A stretch of DNA of 64,000 nucleotides, taken from assembly GCF_009380165.1 (NCBI RefSeq), contig NZ_WHUF01000007.1, forward strand, positions 186,001-250,000, given 5' to 3'. Source of the DNA: Rugamonas rivuli. Its GTDB lineage: Bacteria > Pseudomonadota > Gammaproteobacteria > Burkholderiales > Burkholderiaceae_D. The translations under genes were made by a program, and so were the position numbers. Shown one piece after another: positions 25,291 through 35,898 of the stretch. Below the pieces are notes generated by a model, which saw only the letters and a list, made by a program, of their open reading frames with translations, searched no databases and was not told the origin of the DNA. Numbering within the stretch: the stretch's first letter is position 1; each line of letters starts with the position of its first letter.

Positions 25291-25481
25291 ATTTCCGCTG
25301 AAAACGGCTCCGGGGCATCGGTGCATTTCTCAGCGGGAAACCGAATAAAGTTCGGCGCAGCTTGTTACGTGCGCTTGCACTTACAGAGGATAAAGTGTCA
25401 ATTATAAAATCCCATCACGTCACAATCAGGTCTTAAAAACAAGAGACTGACTTTCATGACGCAACGTGAAATAGTGCAATT

Positions 25482-25889
25482 ATGAATTCTTCTAATGAAC
25501 GCGAAAGCTTTAGCCAGCGCTTGCAACAGGCTCTCAAAAACGCCCACTACTCCCCCGACAGCCCGACTCGATTGGCGCGGGAATTCAATATCCGCTTCGA
25601 TGGACGACCCATCACCGTCCACGCCGCCCGCAAGTGGCTGGTAGGCGAAGCGATTCCGACCCAGGAAAAGCTGCGCATGATCGCCCAGTGGCTGGGCGTG
25701 CCGGCCGAATGGCTGCGCTTTGGCGGCGCCGAAGCCGATGCGCCGGCCGGTGAAGGCGGCAACGGCCTGTCGCGCTTCGAGTCGGCCGACGTCAAGTTAA
25801 TCGCCGATTTGCAACGCCTGGACGAGCATCATCGCCAGATTGCACGCGAATTTATCCGCATGCTGGTGCGAATTAACTACCAAAAGTAG
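25482..25889 (+). CDS. small helix-turn-helix regulator, phage-repressor-like
   Basis: The 135-residue protein has an N-terminal region (about 8-80) that reads like a lambda-type helix-turn-helix: SFSQRLQQALKNA, SPTRLAREFNIRF, ITVHAARKWLVGEA, PTQEKLRMIAQWLGVPAEWL. This pattern is seen in small XRE-like regulators common in Oxalobacteraceae. The C-terminal part (about 100-135) is helical. It stands alone, followed by a strong terminator, with a long 5' region of about 240 bases. Its targets are unknown. Confidence 0.7.
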   Translation: MNSSNERESFSQRLQQALKNAHYSPDSPTRLAREFNIRFDGRPITVHAARKWLVGEAIPTQEKLRMIAQWLGVPAEWLRFGGAEADAPAGEGGNGLSRFESADVKLIADLQRLDEHHRQIAREFIRMLVRINYQK

Positions 25890-25991
25890 TCATTTTACGT
25901 ACTACTACGGAGTTATTTTTACCGTTTGTGGCTGACGTTTCGGGTGTTTCCATGTGAAACTAGTTTCACGCTTCAACCAGTTTTTGTTCGG

Positions 25992-26024
25992 AAAGGGCGC
26001 TCCTCAGGGGGCGCCCTTTTTATT
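25992..26024 (+). terminator. Rho-independent terminator
   Basis: The stem AAAGGGCGC / GCGCCCTTT with a 10-base loop is followed by a T-rich run. It lies about 100 bases after the small regulator gene. Confidence 0.8.
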
Positions 26025-26124
26025 TTCACAGGCTTTACGAATTGTCATAGTTTCGACATGGATTTGAGGCACAATAGGTGATCAGCACCGCTGATGCGCA
26101 GCATTTACTTCGGGAGTCCAGCTT

Positions 26125-26307
26125 TTGAGCCGTCTTATGAAAAGTAACTACAGCAACGTCGCGCAGCTAAAAGATTTGATGACCGCCCCCCCGATGACCG
26201 CAGCCCAGCACGCGGAAGTAATGCGCAAGCGCATTGCCCACCGCCGCATGGTCGAGGAAGCACGGGATTTGAAAAAGGCTAGCGGATCGCAGTTCGATAA
26301 ACGCTAG
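26125..26307 (+). CDS. small basic hypothetical protein, 60 residues
   Basis: The product is rich in Lys, Arg and Met and predicted helical (TAAQHAEVMRKRIAHRRMVEEA). A GGGAG at 26112-26116 lies 8 bases before a TTG at 26125, which supports that start. The in-frame ATG at 26137 would leave a 20-base spacing. There are no Cys and no membrane segment, and I recognise no family. The convergent ubiX gene ends 30 bases downstream. It looks like a real small gene, but the function is unknown. Confidence 0.6.
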   Translation: MSRLMKSNYSNVAQLKDLMTAPPMTAAQHAEVMRKRIAHRRMVEEARDLKKASGSQFDKR

Positions 26308-26337
26308 GCTGAAGTAGCGGGCGCAGTACGGCTGGAC

Positions 26338-26934
26338 TTAGTTGGATACGCTGACGGGCTTCATGCCGTTCCAGCGCGGGGCCAACGCATGCTCGATGCC
26401 GAACAAATCGATGACCCGGCCGACCGTGTGGTCGACCATCTCCGCAATGCTTTGCGGGTTGTGATAAAAGCTGGGCAGCGGCGGGAAGATGATCCCGCCC
26501 ATTTCCGTCACCGCCGTCATATTGCGCAAGTGCGCCAGGTTGAACGGCGTTTCCCTCACCATCAGCACCAGCCGGCGGCGCTCCTTGAGCGCCACGTCGG
26601 CCGCGCGCGCGATCAGGTTGTCCGACAGGCCGTGCGCCACGGACGCCAGCGTCTTCATCGAGCATGGCGCGACGATCATCCCATCCGACTGGAAGGAACC
26701 GCTGGCGATCGAGGCGCCGACGTCGCGCACCTTGTGCACCACATGGGCCAGCGCTTCGACGTCGCGCCGCTGCAAGCCGGTTTCCTGGTGCAGCGTGAGG
26801 ACCGCGGCGTCGGAGACGATCAGATGCGTCTCCACGCCGGCGGTATGTTGCAACTGTTGCAGCAGACGCACGCCATACACCGCGCCGGTGGCGCCGGTGA
26901 TGGCGATGATGATCCGCTGCGGCCGATCAGGCAT
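26338..26934 (-). CDS. ubiX: flavin prenyltransferase UbiX
   Basis: The 198-residue flavoprotein makes prenylated FMN, the cofactor of UbiD-type decarboxylases in ubiquinone and aromatic metabolism. The Rossmann-like start IIIAITGATGAVYGVRLLQ (about 8-26), VAPCSMKTLASVAHGLSDNL near 112 and the C-terminal LFGIEHALAPRW are typical. It overlaps the 3' end of grxD by 8 bases. No ubiD is present in the window. Confidence 0.95.
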   Translation of the reverse strand: MPDRPQRIIIAITGATGAVYGVRLLQQLQHTAGVETHLIVSDAAVLTLHQETGLQRRDVEALAHVVHKVRDVGASIASGSFQSDGMIVAPCSMKTLASVAHGLSDNLIARAADVALKERRRLVLMVRETPFNLAHLRNMTAVTEMGGIIFPPLPSFYHNPQSIAEMVDHTVGRVIDLFGIEHALAPRWNGMKPVSVSN

Positions 26935-27238
26935 CCAGCAAGGCCTTCAGTTCGCCCGATTCGAACATCTCGTTCATGATGTCCGAACCGCCGATGAACT
27001 CGCCCTTGACGTAGAGCTGAGGGATGGTAGGCCAGTTCGAGTAATCCTTGATGCCCTGGCGGACTTCAGGATCTTCCAGCACGTTCACGGTTGCAATGTT
27101 CTCAACGCCGCAAGCTTTCAGGATCTGGATGGCGCGGCCGGAAAAGCCGCATTGCGGGAACTGGGCGGTGCCCTTCATGAACAGCACCACAGGGGTGTTG
27201 GTCACGGTTTCTTTGATCCAGGTTTGTACGTCGCTCAT
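26927..27238 (-). CDS. grxD: monothiol glutaredoxin, Grx4 family
   Basis: The 103-residue CGFS glutaredoxin has active site C30-G-F-S33 within KGTAQFPQCGFSGRAIQIL. It has the downstream glutathione-binding segments WPTIPQLYVKGEFIGG and SDIMNEMFESGEL. These proteins carry [2Fe-2S] clusters, often with BolA partners; an IbaG/BolA protein is encoded at 48402. It is the upstream gene of a two-gene unit with ubiX. Confidence 0.95.
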   Translation of the reverse strand: MSDVQTWIKETVTNTPVVLFMKGTAQFPQCGFSGRAIQILKACGVENIATVNVLEDPEVRQGIKDYSNWPTIPQLYVKGEFIGGSDIMNEMFESGELKALLDA

Positions 27239-27319
27239 AGCTGCCTCAGTGAAAAGATGTAAATAGATGCCGTCATTTTATAAGAAAACGCCGGCACCGG
27301 TATTTTTATGGCCGTTCGA

Positions 27320-29668
<2,349 letters not shown>

Positions 29669-29875
29669 GTGGGCGATTCCTAAGCAGTCAAGCCCGGAAT
29701 CATACGCAATCGGCGCGAATGTGCCAGTCTTGACAGTCCAAAAGGACTGTGCGCAGCCCGGAGAACACGCTAGTAACACGTTTACATGCGGGTTTTATGA
29801 AGAATCCGCAAACACGAACGCGTGTATGGCGGATAATATCGCCTGTTGCCGTTTTTGAACCATCTTTGACCAACA

Positions 29876-32800
29876 ATGCGACCTATGGATTTTACCCGCG
29901 ACGACGCCACCGACGATGTTCCCGCCAAGCCAGCTGCTCCGGCCGCCCCAGCATCTCCCGCTCGCCCTGCGCCGCCCGCGAATCAATTGTCGTACGCCGT
30001 AGCCACCTGGCTGCAGCGTGTGGATGCGGCAGCGCATCCCAAAGCCAAACTGAACGCGCCGCCGGTCGATAGCGATCCGAAGCAACAAACCCAATACAAG
30101 CTGATCTACGTGATGGCGCCCACCAGCGGCGGCCGCCATGTGGCGCTGTGCCTGTACAAGGCCCGCCTGCGCTCGAACGGCGACGTCGCCGCGGCCAGCC
30201 CGGTCAGCGAAGTGTTCTCGCTGCTGTCGGCGCCGCCGAGCTTCCTCGCGGCCGGCGACGAGGACTTGATCCGTTTCTTCGTTGCCATGCGCAGCGGACA
30301 GAATTCCCAGACCGGTTCCGCCACCGAGCCGCGCGGCAAGATCGGCGCGGCGCTGCTGAACATGCTGGCCGAACAGGATAAATTGCTCTGGGCGAATTCC
30401 TGGGCCGACGTCGGCAACGGCCTGGTCTACCCGCTCAAGGGCGGCGTGATGCGCGAAGCCAACCTGGCCTGGCGCGAAGAAGGCAAGGGCCTGCGGCTCG
30501 GCTGGCAGGTGCAGGCGCCGCCGAACGCCAAGCACGTCGGCGCCGACCAGGTCGACTACATGCTGCCGACCGATCCGCCGTGGTACATCGACAACCTGTC
30601 CTGCGGCGTGCTGCAGCTGAACCAGGGCGGCGCTTCGATACCGCTGGCCGATTTGCAGGCACTGGTGGCGCAAGCGCCGCTGCTGACCAGCAACGACAAG
30701 ATGCGCGTGTCGCAACTGCTGCTGGCCCACGGCCTGCAACAGCTGATGCCGCTGCCGCAACCGCTGCCGCAGCGCGTGCGCGACGACGTCAAGCCGCGCC
30801 CGGTGCTGACCTTGGACGCCGCCATGCTGGCCGACGGTTCGCTGCAGCGCTGGCACGATTTCGCCGTGCTGTCCTTCGACTACGACGGCGAGCGCGTATC
30901 CTTCGATCCGTCGCAGCGCGTGGTGCGCCAGAAGGGCGAAGTGACCGAGATCATCCAGCGCGACGCCGCCGCCGAAGAGCTGGCGCTGGCGCTGCTGACC
31001 GAGCGCCATTTCGTGCCGCCGGCCACGCTGCCGCTGAGCAGCGTCAAGGGCGGCCTGCTGCTGCCGAGCCAGGCCGAATGGCTGCGCTTCGCCCGCGACG
31101 GCGTCGCCGCGCTGAAGGACGCCGGCTGGAAAGTGGAAAAAACCGTCAAGTACCGCTACGACGTCACCGAGGTTGGCGACTGGTATGCGGAGGTGACGGA
31201 AGATCCGGCCGATGGCGGCCGCGCCTGGTTCGAGCTGGAACTGGGCATCATGGTCGACCAGGACCGCGTGCCGCTGCTGCCGGTACTGGTGCAGATGATC
31301 CGCAGCGCGCCCAACGATTTCAATCCCAAGACCATCGCCCAGCACGGCGACGAAGACCAGATGCTGGCCACGCTGCCCGACGGCAGCCGGGTCGCGCTGC
31401 CTTGGGGCCGCGTCAAACCCATCCTGACCACGCTGGGCGAGTTGTATTTCAGCGACAAGATCAAGACCTCGCTGCGCATGGCCACGCTGGACGCCGCGCG
31501 TCTGGACGAACTGGCCCGCAACGTCGAGCTGAACTGGCACGGCGGCGAGGAGCTGCGCGAAATGGGCGCGCGCCTGAACCAGTTTGGCGCCGTCAAGCGC
31601 ATCGCCACCCCGGCCGGCCTGCAAGCCACGCTGCGCGACTACCAGACCGACGGCCTGTCGTGGATGCAGTTCCTGCGTGAATACAACTTTGCCGGCATCC
31701 TGGCCGACGACATGGGCCTGGGCAAGACCGTGCAGACCCTGGCCCACATCCTGGTGGAGAAGGAAGCCGGCCGCCTGACCGCGCCGGCGCTGGTGATCGC
31801 GCCGACCAGCCTGATGGGCAACTGGCAGGAAGAGGCGGCGCGCTTCGCGCCCGGCCTGCGCGTGCTGCTGCTGCAAGGCAAAGACCGCATGGGCCAGTTC
31901 GACCAGATCGACGAAGCCGACCTGGTGCTGACCACCTACGCGCTGCTGCCGCGCGACGAGGAAAAGCTGCGCGAGCACGATTTCCACCTGGTCATCCTGG
32001 ACGAGTCGCACTACATCAAGAACACCCGCAGCAAGGCCGCGCAAAGCGCCGGCCTGCTGCGCGCGCGCCACCGGCTGTGCCTGTCCGGCACGCCGCTGGA
32101 AAACCACCTGGGCGAGCTGTGGTCGCAATTCCACTTCCTGCTGCCGGGCCTGCTCGGCGACGAGAAGGGTTTCAACACCGTGTTCCGCCATCCGATCGAG
32201 CGCCAGGACGACCCGCTGCGGCGCGCGCTGCTGAACCGCCGCATCAAGCCCTTCCTGCTGCGCCGGACCAAGGACAATGTGGCCAAGGAACTGCCGCCCA
32301 AGACCGAGATGGTGCGCAAGGTCGAGCTGACCGGCGCCCAGCGCGACCTATACGAAACCGTGCGCTTGGCCATGGACCAGAAGGTGCGCGAGGAAATCGA
32401 CCGCAAGGGCGTGGCGCGCAGCCAGATCGTCATCCTGGAGGCGCTGCTCAAGCTGCGCCAGGTGTGCTGCGATCCGCGCCTGGTCAAGTCGCTGCCGTCG
32501 AAGAAGCAGACGGCCGGCTCGGCCAAGCTGGTCGACCTGATGCAGATGGTCGAGGATTTGCTGGAAGAGAATCGCAAGATCCTGGTGTTCTCGCAGTTCA
32601 CCAGCATGCTGGAGTTGATCGAGGAAGAACTGGAAGCGCGCGATATCCCGTATGCGCTGCTGACCGGCGAAACCAAGGACCGCAGCGCGCAAGTGGCGGC
32701 CTTCCAGCAGGGCGCGGTGCCGATCTTCCTGATCAGCCTGAAAGCCGGCGGCGTCGGCCTGAACCTGACGGCGGCAGACACCGTGATCCACTACGATCCG

Positions 32801-33034
32801 TGGTGGAATCCGGCGGCGGAAAACCAGGCCACCGACCGCGCCTGGCGCATAGGCCAGGACAAGCCGGTGTTCGTCTACAAGCTGATCGCCAAGGGCACGC
32901 TGGAGGAAAAAATCCAGGTGCTGCAGCAGAAGAAATCCGATCTGGCGCAATCCATCCTGGCCGAAGGCGAGTCGCAGAAAATGGCGCTCACCCAGGAAGA
33001 TCTGCAGCAGATCTTCGCGCCGCTGGCGGAATAA
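29876..33034 (+). CDS. SNF2/HepA-family DEAD/DEAH helicase-like ATPase
   Basis: The 1052-residue superfamily 2 translocase has a Pro/Ala-rich N-terminus, a large family-specific N-terminal region (about 40-580), the SNF2 ATPase core with Walker A DDMGLGKT (about 611-618) and DESH box (709-712), and a C-terminal helicase domain (about 870-1030, LVFSQFTSMLELIEEELEAR then AGGVGLNLTAADTVIHYDPW). These proteins remodel protein-DNA or RNA polymerase complexes using ATP. The histidine kinase gene begins directly at the next base, so all three genes to 34904 may be one transcript. A second SNF2 paralogue is at 62030. Confidence 0.9.
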   Translation: MRPMDFTRDDATDDVPAKPAAPAAPASPARPAPPANQLSYAVATWLQRVDAAAHPKAKLNAPPVDSDPKQQTQYKLIYVMAPTSGGRHVALCLYKARLRSNGDVAAASPVSEVFSLLSAPPSFLAAGDEDLIRFFVAMRSGQNSQTGSATEPRGKIGAALLNMLAEQDKLLWANSWADVGNGLVYPLKGGVMREANLAWREEGKGLRLGWQVQAPPNAKHVGADQVDYMLPTDPPWYIDNLSCGVLQLNQGGASIPLADLQALVAQAPLLTSNDKMRVSQLLLAHGLQQLMPLPQPLPQRVRDDVKPRPVLTLDAAMLADGSLQRWHDFAVLSFDYDGERVSFDPSQRVVRQKGEVTEIIQRDAAAEELALALLTERHFVPPATLPLSSVKGGLLLPSQAEWLRFARDGVAALKDAGWKVEKTVKYRYDVTEVGDWYAEVTEDPADGGRAWFELELGIMVDQDRVPLLPVLVQMIRSAPNDFNPKTIAQHGDEDQMLATLPDGSRVALPWGRVKPILTTLGELYFSDKIKTSLRMATLDAARLDELARNVELNWHGGEELREMGARLNQFGAVKRIATPAGLQATLRDYQTDGLSWMQFLREYNFAGILADDMGLGKTVQTLAHILVEKEAGRLTAPALVIAPTSLMGNWQEEAARFAPGLRVLLLQGKDRMGQFDQIDEADLVLTTYALLPRDEEKLREHDFHLVILDESHYIKNTRSKAAQSAGLLRARHRLCLSGTPLENHLGELWSQFHFLLPGLLGDEKGFNTVFRHPIERQDDPLRRALLNRRIKPFLLRRTKDNVAKELPPKTEMVRKVELTGAQRDLYETVRLAMDQKVREEIDRKGVARSQIVILEALLKLRQVCCDPRLVKSLPSKKQTAGSAKLVDLMQMVEDLLEENRKILVFSQFTSMLELIEEELEARDIPYALLTGETKDRSAQVAAFQQGAVPIFLISLKAGGVGLNLTAADTVIHYDPWWNPAAENQATDRAWRIGQDKPVFVYKLIAKGTLEEKIQVLQQKKSDLAQSILAEGESQKMALTQEDLQQIFAPLAE

Positions 33035-34168
33035 GTGGCGACCGTCGCCGAACTGCAAGCGGCATTGCGCCAGTCGCAGGCGGAGGCGGAGCGCTATCGC
33101 CTGCTGCTCCAACACAGCGGCGAGGTCAGCTGGATGGCCGATTGCGCCAGCCTCAAGCTTTCCTGGCTCAGTCCGGCCGCGGAACGCCAGTTCGGCTACA
33201 CGCTGGACTCCGCCCAGGCGCTGGCGGATAGCTTGCTGCAACAGCTGCCGGCGCGGTTGGAGCGCCATGCTGGCGGCGACCTGAGCCGCCGTCGCCTGCT
33301 GCGCGAAACCGAGTTGCCGCATGCCGACGGCCGCATGGTGCCGGTGGAAATCGAATCCACGCTGATCGTCGACGAGCAGGGCGTGGCGGTGTCCGTGGTC
33401 GGCGTGGTGCGCGACCTGAGCGCGCGGCGCGAGCTGGCCGCACAGCAGAAAAAATTCGCGTCCATGCTGTCGCACGAATTCCGCACGCCGCTGTCGACCA
33501 TCGACGGCGCCGTGCAGCGCCTGGAAATGACGGGCACCCATCACGACGAAGGCACCCGCAAGCGCTACCGCAAGATCCAGACCGCGGTCGACCGCATGCT
33601 GGCGATGCTGGACGAATACCTGTCGCCCGAGCGCATGGCCAGCATCGGCCGCGAGCGCCAGCCCAATGAAATCTCCCCCGCCGCGCTGCTGGAGGCTGTG
33701 GTCGAGCAGGCGCGCAGCCGCCGCGGCGGCATCACGCTGCGGCTGGAAACGCTGCCGCAGTGGATGCGCTGCGACCCCGCCGGTGTGCGCTTATGCTTAG
33801 AAATTTTGCTGGACAATGCAATTAAGTACACAGAAGCTAATACTCCGATAGAATTGATAGGCAAAATGGCAAGCGAGGGTGGCGTCGAGTTTCTGGTGCG
33901 CGATCGCGGCGCCGGTTTGCCGGCGGCGGAATGGGCGCAGGTGTTCGACAAATCCTTCCGTGGCAGTAACGCCGCCGGCATTGCCGGATCGGGCCTGGGC
34001 TTGTATATGGCGCGCGCGGTGGTGGACGTACATGGCGGCACGCTGACGGCAACAAATGTTTCTGAAAGCGGCACGGAATTTAGGATTTGGCTGCCCGTGG
34101 CGGCCAGCGCCGGGAAAAGCCTTGCGCGGGCGGATGGCAGCAGTGATAATTCCTTGGACGCAAGCTGA
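33035..34168 (+). CDS. PAS-domain sensor histidine kinase
   Basis: The 377-residue soluble kinase has a PAS domain (about 15-130), a HisKA domain with the phosphorylated His147 (MLSHEFRTPLSTIDG) and an HATPase_c domain with N-box LDNAIKYTEAN, G1 RDRGAGLP and G2 GSGLGLYMARAVVDVHGG. There is no transmembrane segment, so it senses a cytoplasmic signal. The GTG start at 33035 immediately follows the helicase TAA. The N-box region (about 33790-33880) uses AT-rich codons unlike its surroundings. It pairs with the response regulator at 34224. Confidence 0.9.
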   Translation: MATVAELQAALRQSQAEAERYRLLLQHSGEVSWMADCASLKLSWLSPAAERQFGYTLDSAQALADSLLQQLPARLERHAGGDLSRRRLLRETELPHADGRMVPVEIESTLIVDEQGVAVSVVGVVRDLSARRELAAQQKKFASMLSHEFRTPLSTIDGAVQRLEMTGTHHDEGTRKRYRKIQTAVDRMLAMLDEYLSPERMASIGRERQPNEISPAALLEAVVEQARSRRGGITLRLETLPQWMRCDPAGVRLCLEILLDNAIKYTEANTPIELIGKMASEGGVEFLVRDRGAGLPAAEWAQVFDKSFRGSNAAGIAGSGLGLYMARAVVDVHGGTLTATNVSESGTEFRIWLPVAASAGKSLARADGSSDNSLDAS

Positions 34169-34223
34169 AGCAGCAGGGCAGGACTGAGCACCGTTGCTCA
34201 ATAATCGATCGAATGGCGCATCA

Positions 34224-34904
34224 ATGACGCAAATACTCATCGTGGAAGACAATCTGGACTATGCCGAGGAGATGGCAGAGTTCTTGACTGAGCTTGAACA
34301 CGAAGTGCACATCACTAACAATGCCAGCGATATGTGGTCCGCCCTGAGCCAGGGCAACGTGGGCGTGGTGGTGCTCGATCTGGGCTTGCCGGACGAAGAC
34401 GGTTTCAACGTGATACCCCGAATGCGCCAGCTCTACCCGCAAATCGGCCTGCTGGTGCTGACCGGCCGTGTCGCTTTCGACAACCGCATCCTCGGCCTGC
34501 GCCTGGGCGCCGACCACTACCTGACCAAGCCGATCAAATTCCCGGAACTGGCCGCCCACATCGAGGCGCTGGACCGCCGCGTCGGTCCACAGGAAACCAT
34601 CCCGGCGCCAAGCAAGTGGACGCTGAAGGTCAGCGCCCGCCAGCTGGAGCTGCAAGGCATGGCGATCACGCTGACTGAAAAGGAATGCAATTTCCTGCAT
34701 CTGCTGACGATCAACACCCGTCCCGTGCCGCGCCAGGTCATCGTGGCCGGCATCGGCGGCGACGATCCGGATGCCGGACGCCGCGTCGACATGCTGGTGT
34801 ACCGCCTGCGCAAGAAGGCGCGCACCGGCCTGGGCCAGGATCTGCCGCTGCGCAGCGCCTACGGCGAAGGCTACAGCCTGTCCGCCAGCTTCAACCTCTC
34901 CTGA
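34224..34904 (+). CDS. OmpR-type response regulator
   Basis: The 226-residue protein has a receiver domain (about 1-115) with phospho-acceptor Asp in VVVLDLGLPDEDG and the conserved Lys in LTKPIKFPEL. A winged-helix DNA-binding domain follows (about 130-225) with LTEKECNFLHLL and RVDMLVYRLRKKA. ATG 34224 was chosen because it gives the canonical MTQILIVEDN. It should be phosphorylated by the kinase encoded just upstream. The recognition half (PVPRQVIVAGIGGDDPDAGRRV) is slightly unusual for the family. Confidence 0.9.
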   Translation: MTQILIVEDNLDYAEEMAEFLTELEHEVHITNNASDMWSALSQGNVGVVVLDLGLPDEDGFNVIPRMRQLYPQIGLLVLTGRVAFDNRILGLRLGADHYLTKPIKFPELAAHIEALDRRVGPQETIPAPSKWTLKVSARQLELQGMAITLTEKECNFLHLLTINTRPVPRQVIVAGIGGDDPDAGRRVDMLVYRLRKKARTGLGQDLPLRSAYGEGYSLSASFNLS

Positions 34905-34905
34905 T

Positions 34906-34964
34906 AAAAATAGGGGCAGAGTCGCGCCGGTTTTTCGGCGCGCCTGAATAATCGGGGGCAGAGT
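34906..34964. repeat. left end repeats of the RAYT unit
   Basis: The 10-base GGGGCAGAGT occurs twice in direct orientation (34913-34922 and 34955-34964). Between the copies lies a 7-bp hairpin, CGCGCCG / CGGCGCG, around a G-T5 loop (34923-34942). The outer AAAAATAGGGGCAGAGTC is an imperfect inverted match of the right end near 35830. Confidence 0.7.
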
Positions 34965-35004
34965 GGTGTAGAATCGGTGCATCCGATTTATTCTGCTCAA
35001 AATT

Positions 35005-35706
35005 ATGGCACGTCTCCCCCGCTTGATCGTCCCTGGCCAACCTCACCACGTCATCCAGACCGGCAATAACAACCAGCCGGTGTTCCTGGATGCCGAAGAC
35101 TATCAAACCTTCCTCGGCTGGCTGCGCACCGCCGCCAAAAACTACAAAGTGGCCGTGCATGCCTATGTTTTGATGCCGAATCACCTGCATTTGCTGGTGA
35201 CACCGGCCGACGCGGACGGCCTGGGCCAGATGATGCAGTGGATAGGCCGCTATTACGTGCCTTATTTCAATCAAAAATATGGCCGCAGTGGAACTTTGTG
35301 GAACGGACGCTACAAAACCTCGCTCATCGACGCCGAGCAATACTTCATGTCGTGCAGCCGATATATCGAGTTCAATCCGGTGCGCAACTGCATGGTGGGG
35401 CGGGCCGAGGATTATCCGTGGTCCAGCTACCCGCACCACGCCGGGCTGCGTCCGGACGGCCTGATCGTCGACCATCCGAAGTTCTGGGAGCTGGGCAACA
35501 CGCCATTCCAGCGCGAGGCCGCGTATATCGCGCTGGCCGAGGCGGCTTTGAGCGAGGAAGAGGTGGCGCATATCAGCAAGGCGCTGCTCAAAGGCTGGCC
35601 GCTGGGCAGCGAGCAGTTCAAGACGGCGCTGCAGCACAAGGTCAAGCGCCAGGTATTGCCCGCCAAGCGCGGCAGGCCGTTCAAAATCAAGCCGGAAGCT
35701 GCCTGA
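35005..35706 (+). CDS. REP-associated tyrosine transposase (RAYT, Y1_Tnp family)
   Basis: The 233-residue HUH endonuclease-like protein has the metal-binding H60-L-H62 in LMPNHLHLLVTP. It has family segments SGTLWNGRYKTSLID (95-109) and YFMSCSRYIEFNPVRNCMV (113-131), with Tyr113 or Tyr120 as candidate nucleophile. RAYTs are single-copy, domesticated relatives of IS200/IS605 TnpA that mobilise REP hairpins. The gene is flanked on both sides by related repeat ends and has its own terminator. It uses ordinary GC-rich codons, so residence here is not obviously recent. Confidence 0.9.
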   Translation: MARLPRLIVPGQPHHVIQTGNNNQPVFLDAEDYQTFLGWLRTAAKNYKVAVHAYVLMPNHLHLLVTPADADGLGQMMQWIGRYYVPYFNQKYGRSGTLWNGRYKTSLIDAEQYFMSCSRYIEFNPVRNCMVGRAEDYPWSSYPHHAGLRPDGLIVDHPKFWELGNTPFQREAAYIALAEAALSEEEVAHISKALLKGWPLGSEQFKTALQHKVKRQVLPAKRGRPFKIKPEAA

Positions 35707-35720
35707 ACAGCTAGCGGAAG

Positions 35721-35751
35721 CCGCAGGAATCGCCGGTTCCTGCGGTTTTTT
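35721..35751 (+). terminator. Rho-independent terminator after the RAYT gene
   Basis: The 9-bp stem CCGCAGGAA / TTCCTGCGG with a 7-base loop is followed by six T residues. Confidence 0.9.
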
Positions 35752-35764
35752 CAGCCTCACCATC

Positions 35765-35830
35765 ACTCCGTCCCTAATTAAAAATTCAGGAAACTTTAAA
35801 AAAATTAATCCGACTCCGACCCTAATTTTT
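35765..35830. repeat. right end repeats of the RAYT unit
   Basis: ACTCCGTCCCTAATT (35765-35779) and ACTCCGACCCTAATT (35813-35827) are direct copies with one mismatch. Read on the minus strand the outer one gives AAAAATTAGGGTCGGAGTC, closely matching the left end, so the unit has inverted ends about 925 bases apart. Confidence 0.7.
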
Positions 35831-35834
35831 ATTG

Positions 35835-35863
35835 TTGAATTTTCTGCTGCATTGCACTACTCT
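35835..35863 (+). promoter_or_regulatory. putative gltB promoter
   Basis: TTGAAT (35835-35840) and TACTCT (35858-35863) are separated by exactly 17 bp, placing a start near 35870 and a leader of about 30 bases before gltB. The -35 begins only 5 bases after the right end of the RAYT repeats. Confidence 0.45.
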
Positions 35864-35898
35864 AGTTTTTCGTTAGTCAAAATTGCAGTGGAGAGCCC

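Noticed and set aside
29795..32191. Long minus-strand frame opposite the SNF2 gene
   Set aside because: The complementary strand carries a full SNF2 protein with all motifs; the antisense product has no recognisable features.
35005..35706. Complete IS200/IS605 insertion sequence
   Set aside because: There is no TnpB-like gene. The protein resembles the REP-associated branch, and the flanking sequences are REP-like repeats and not IS200 ends.
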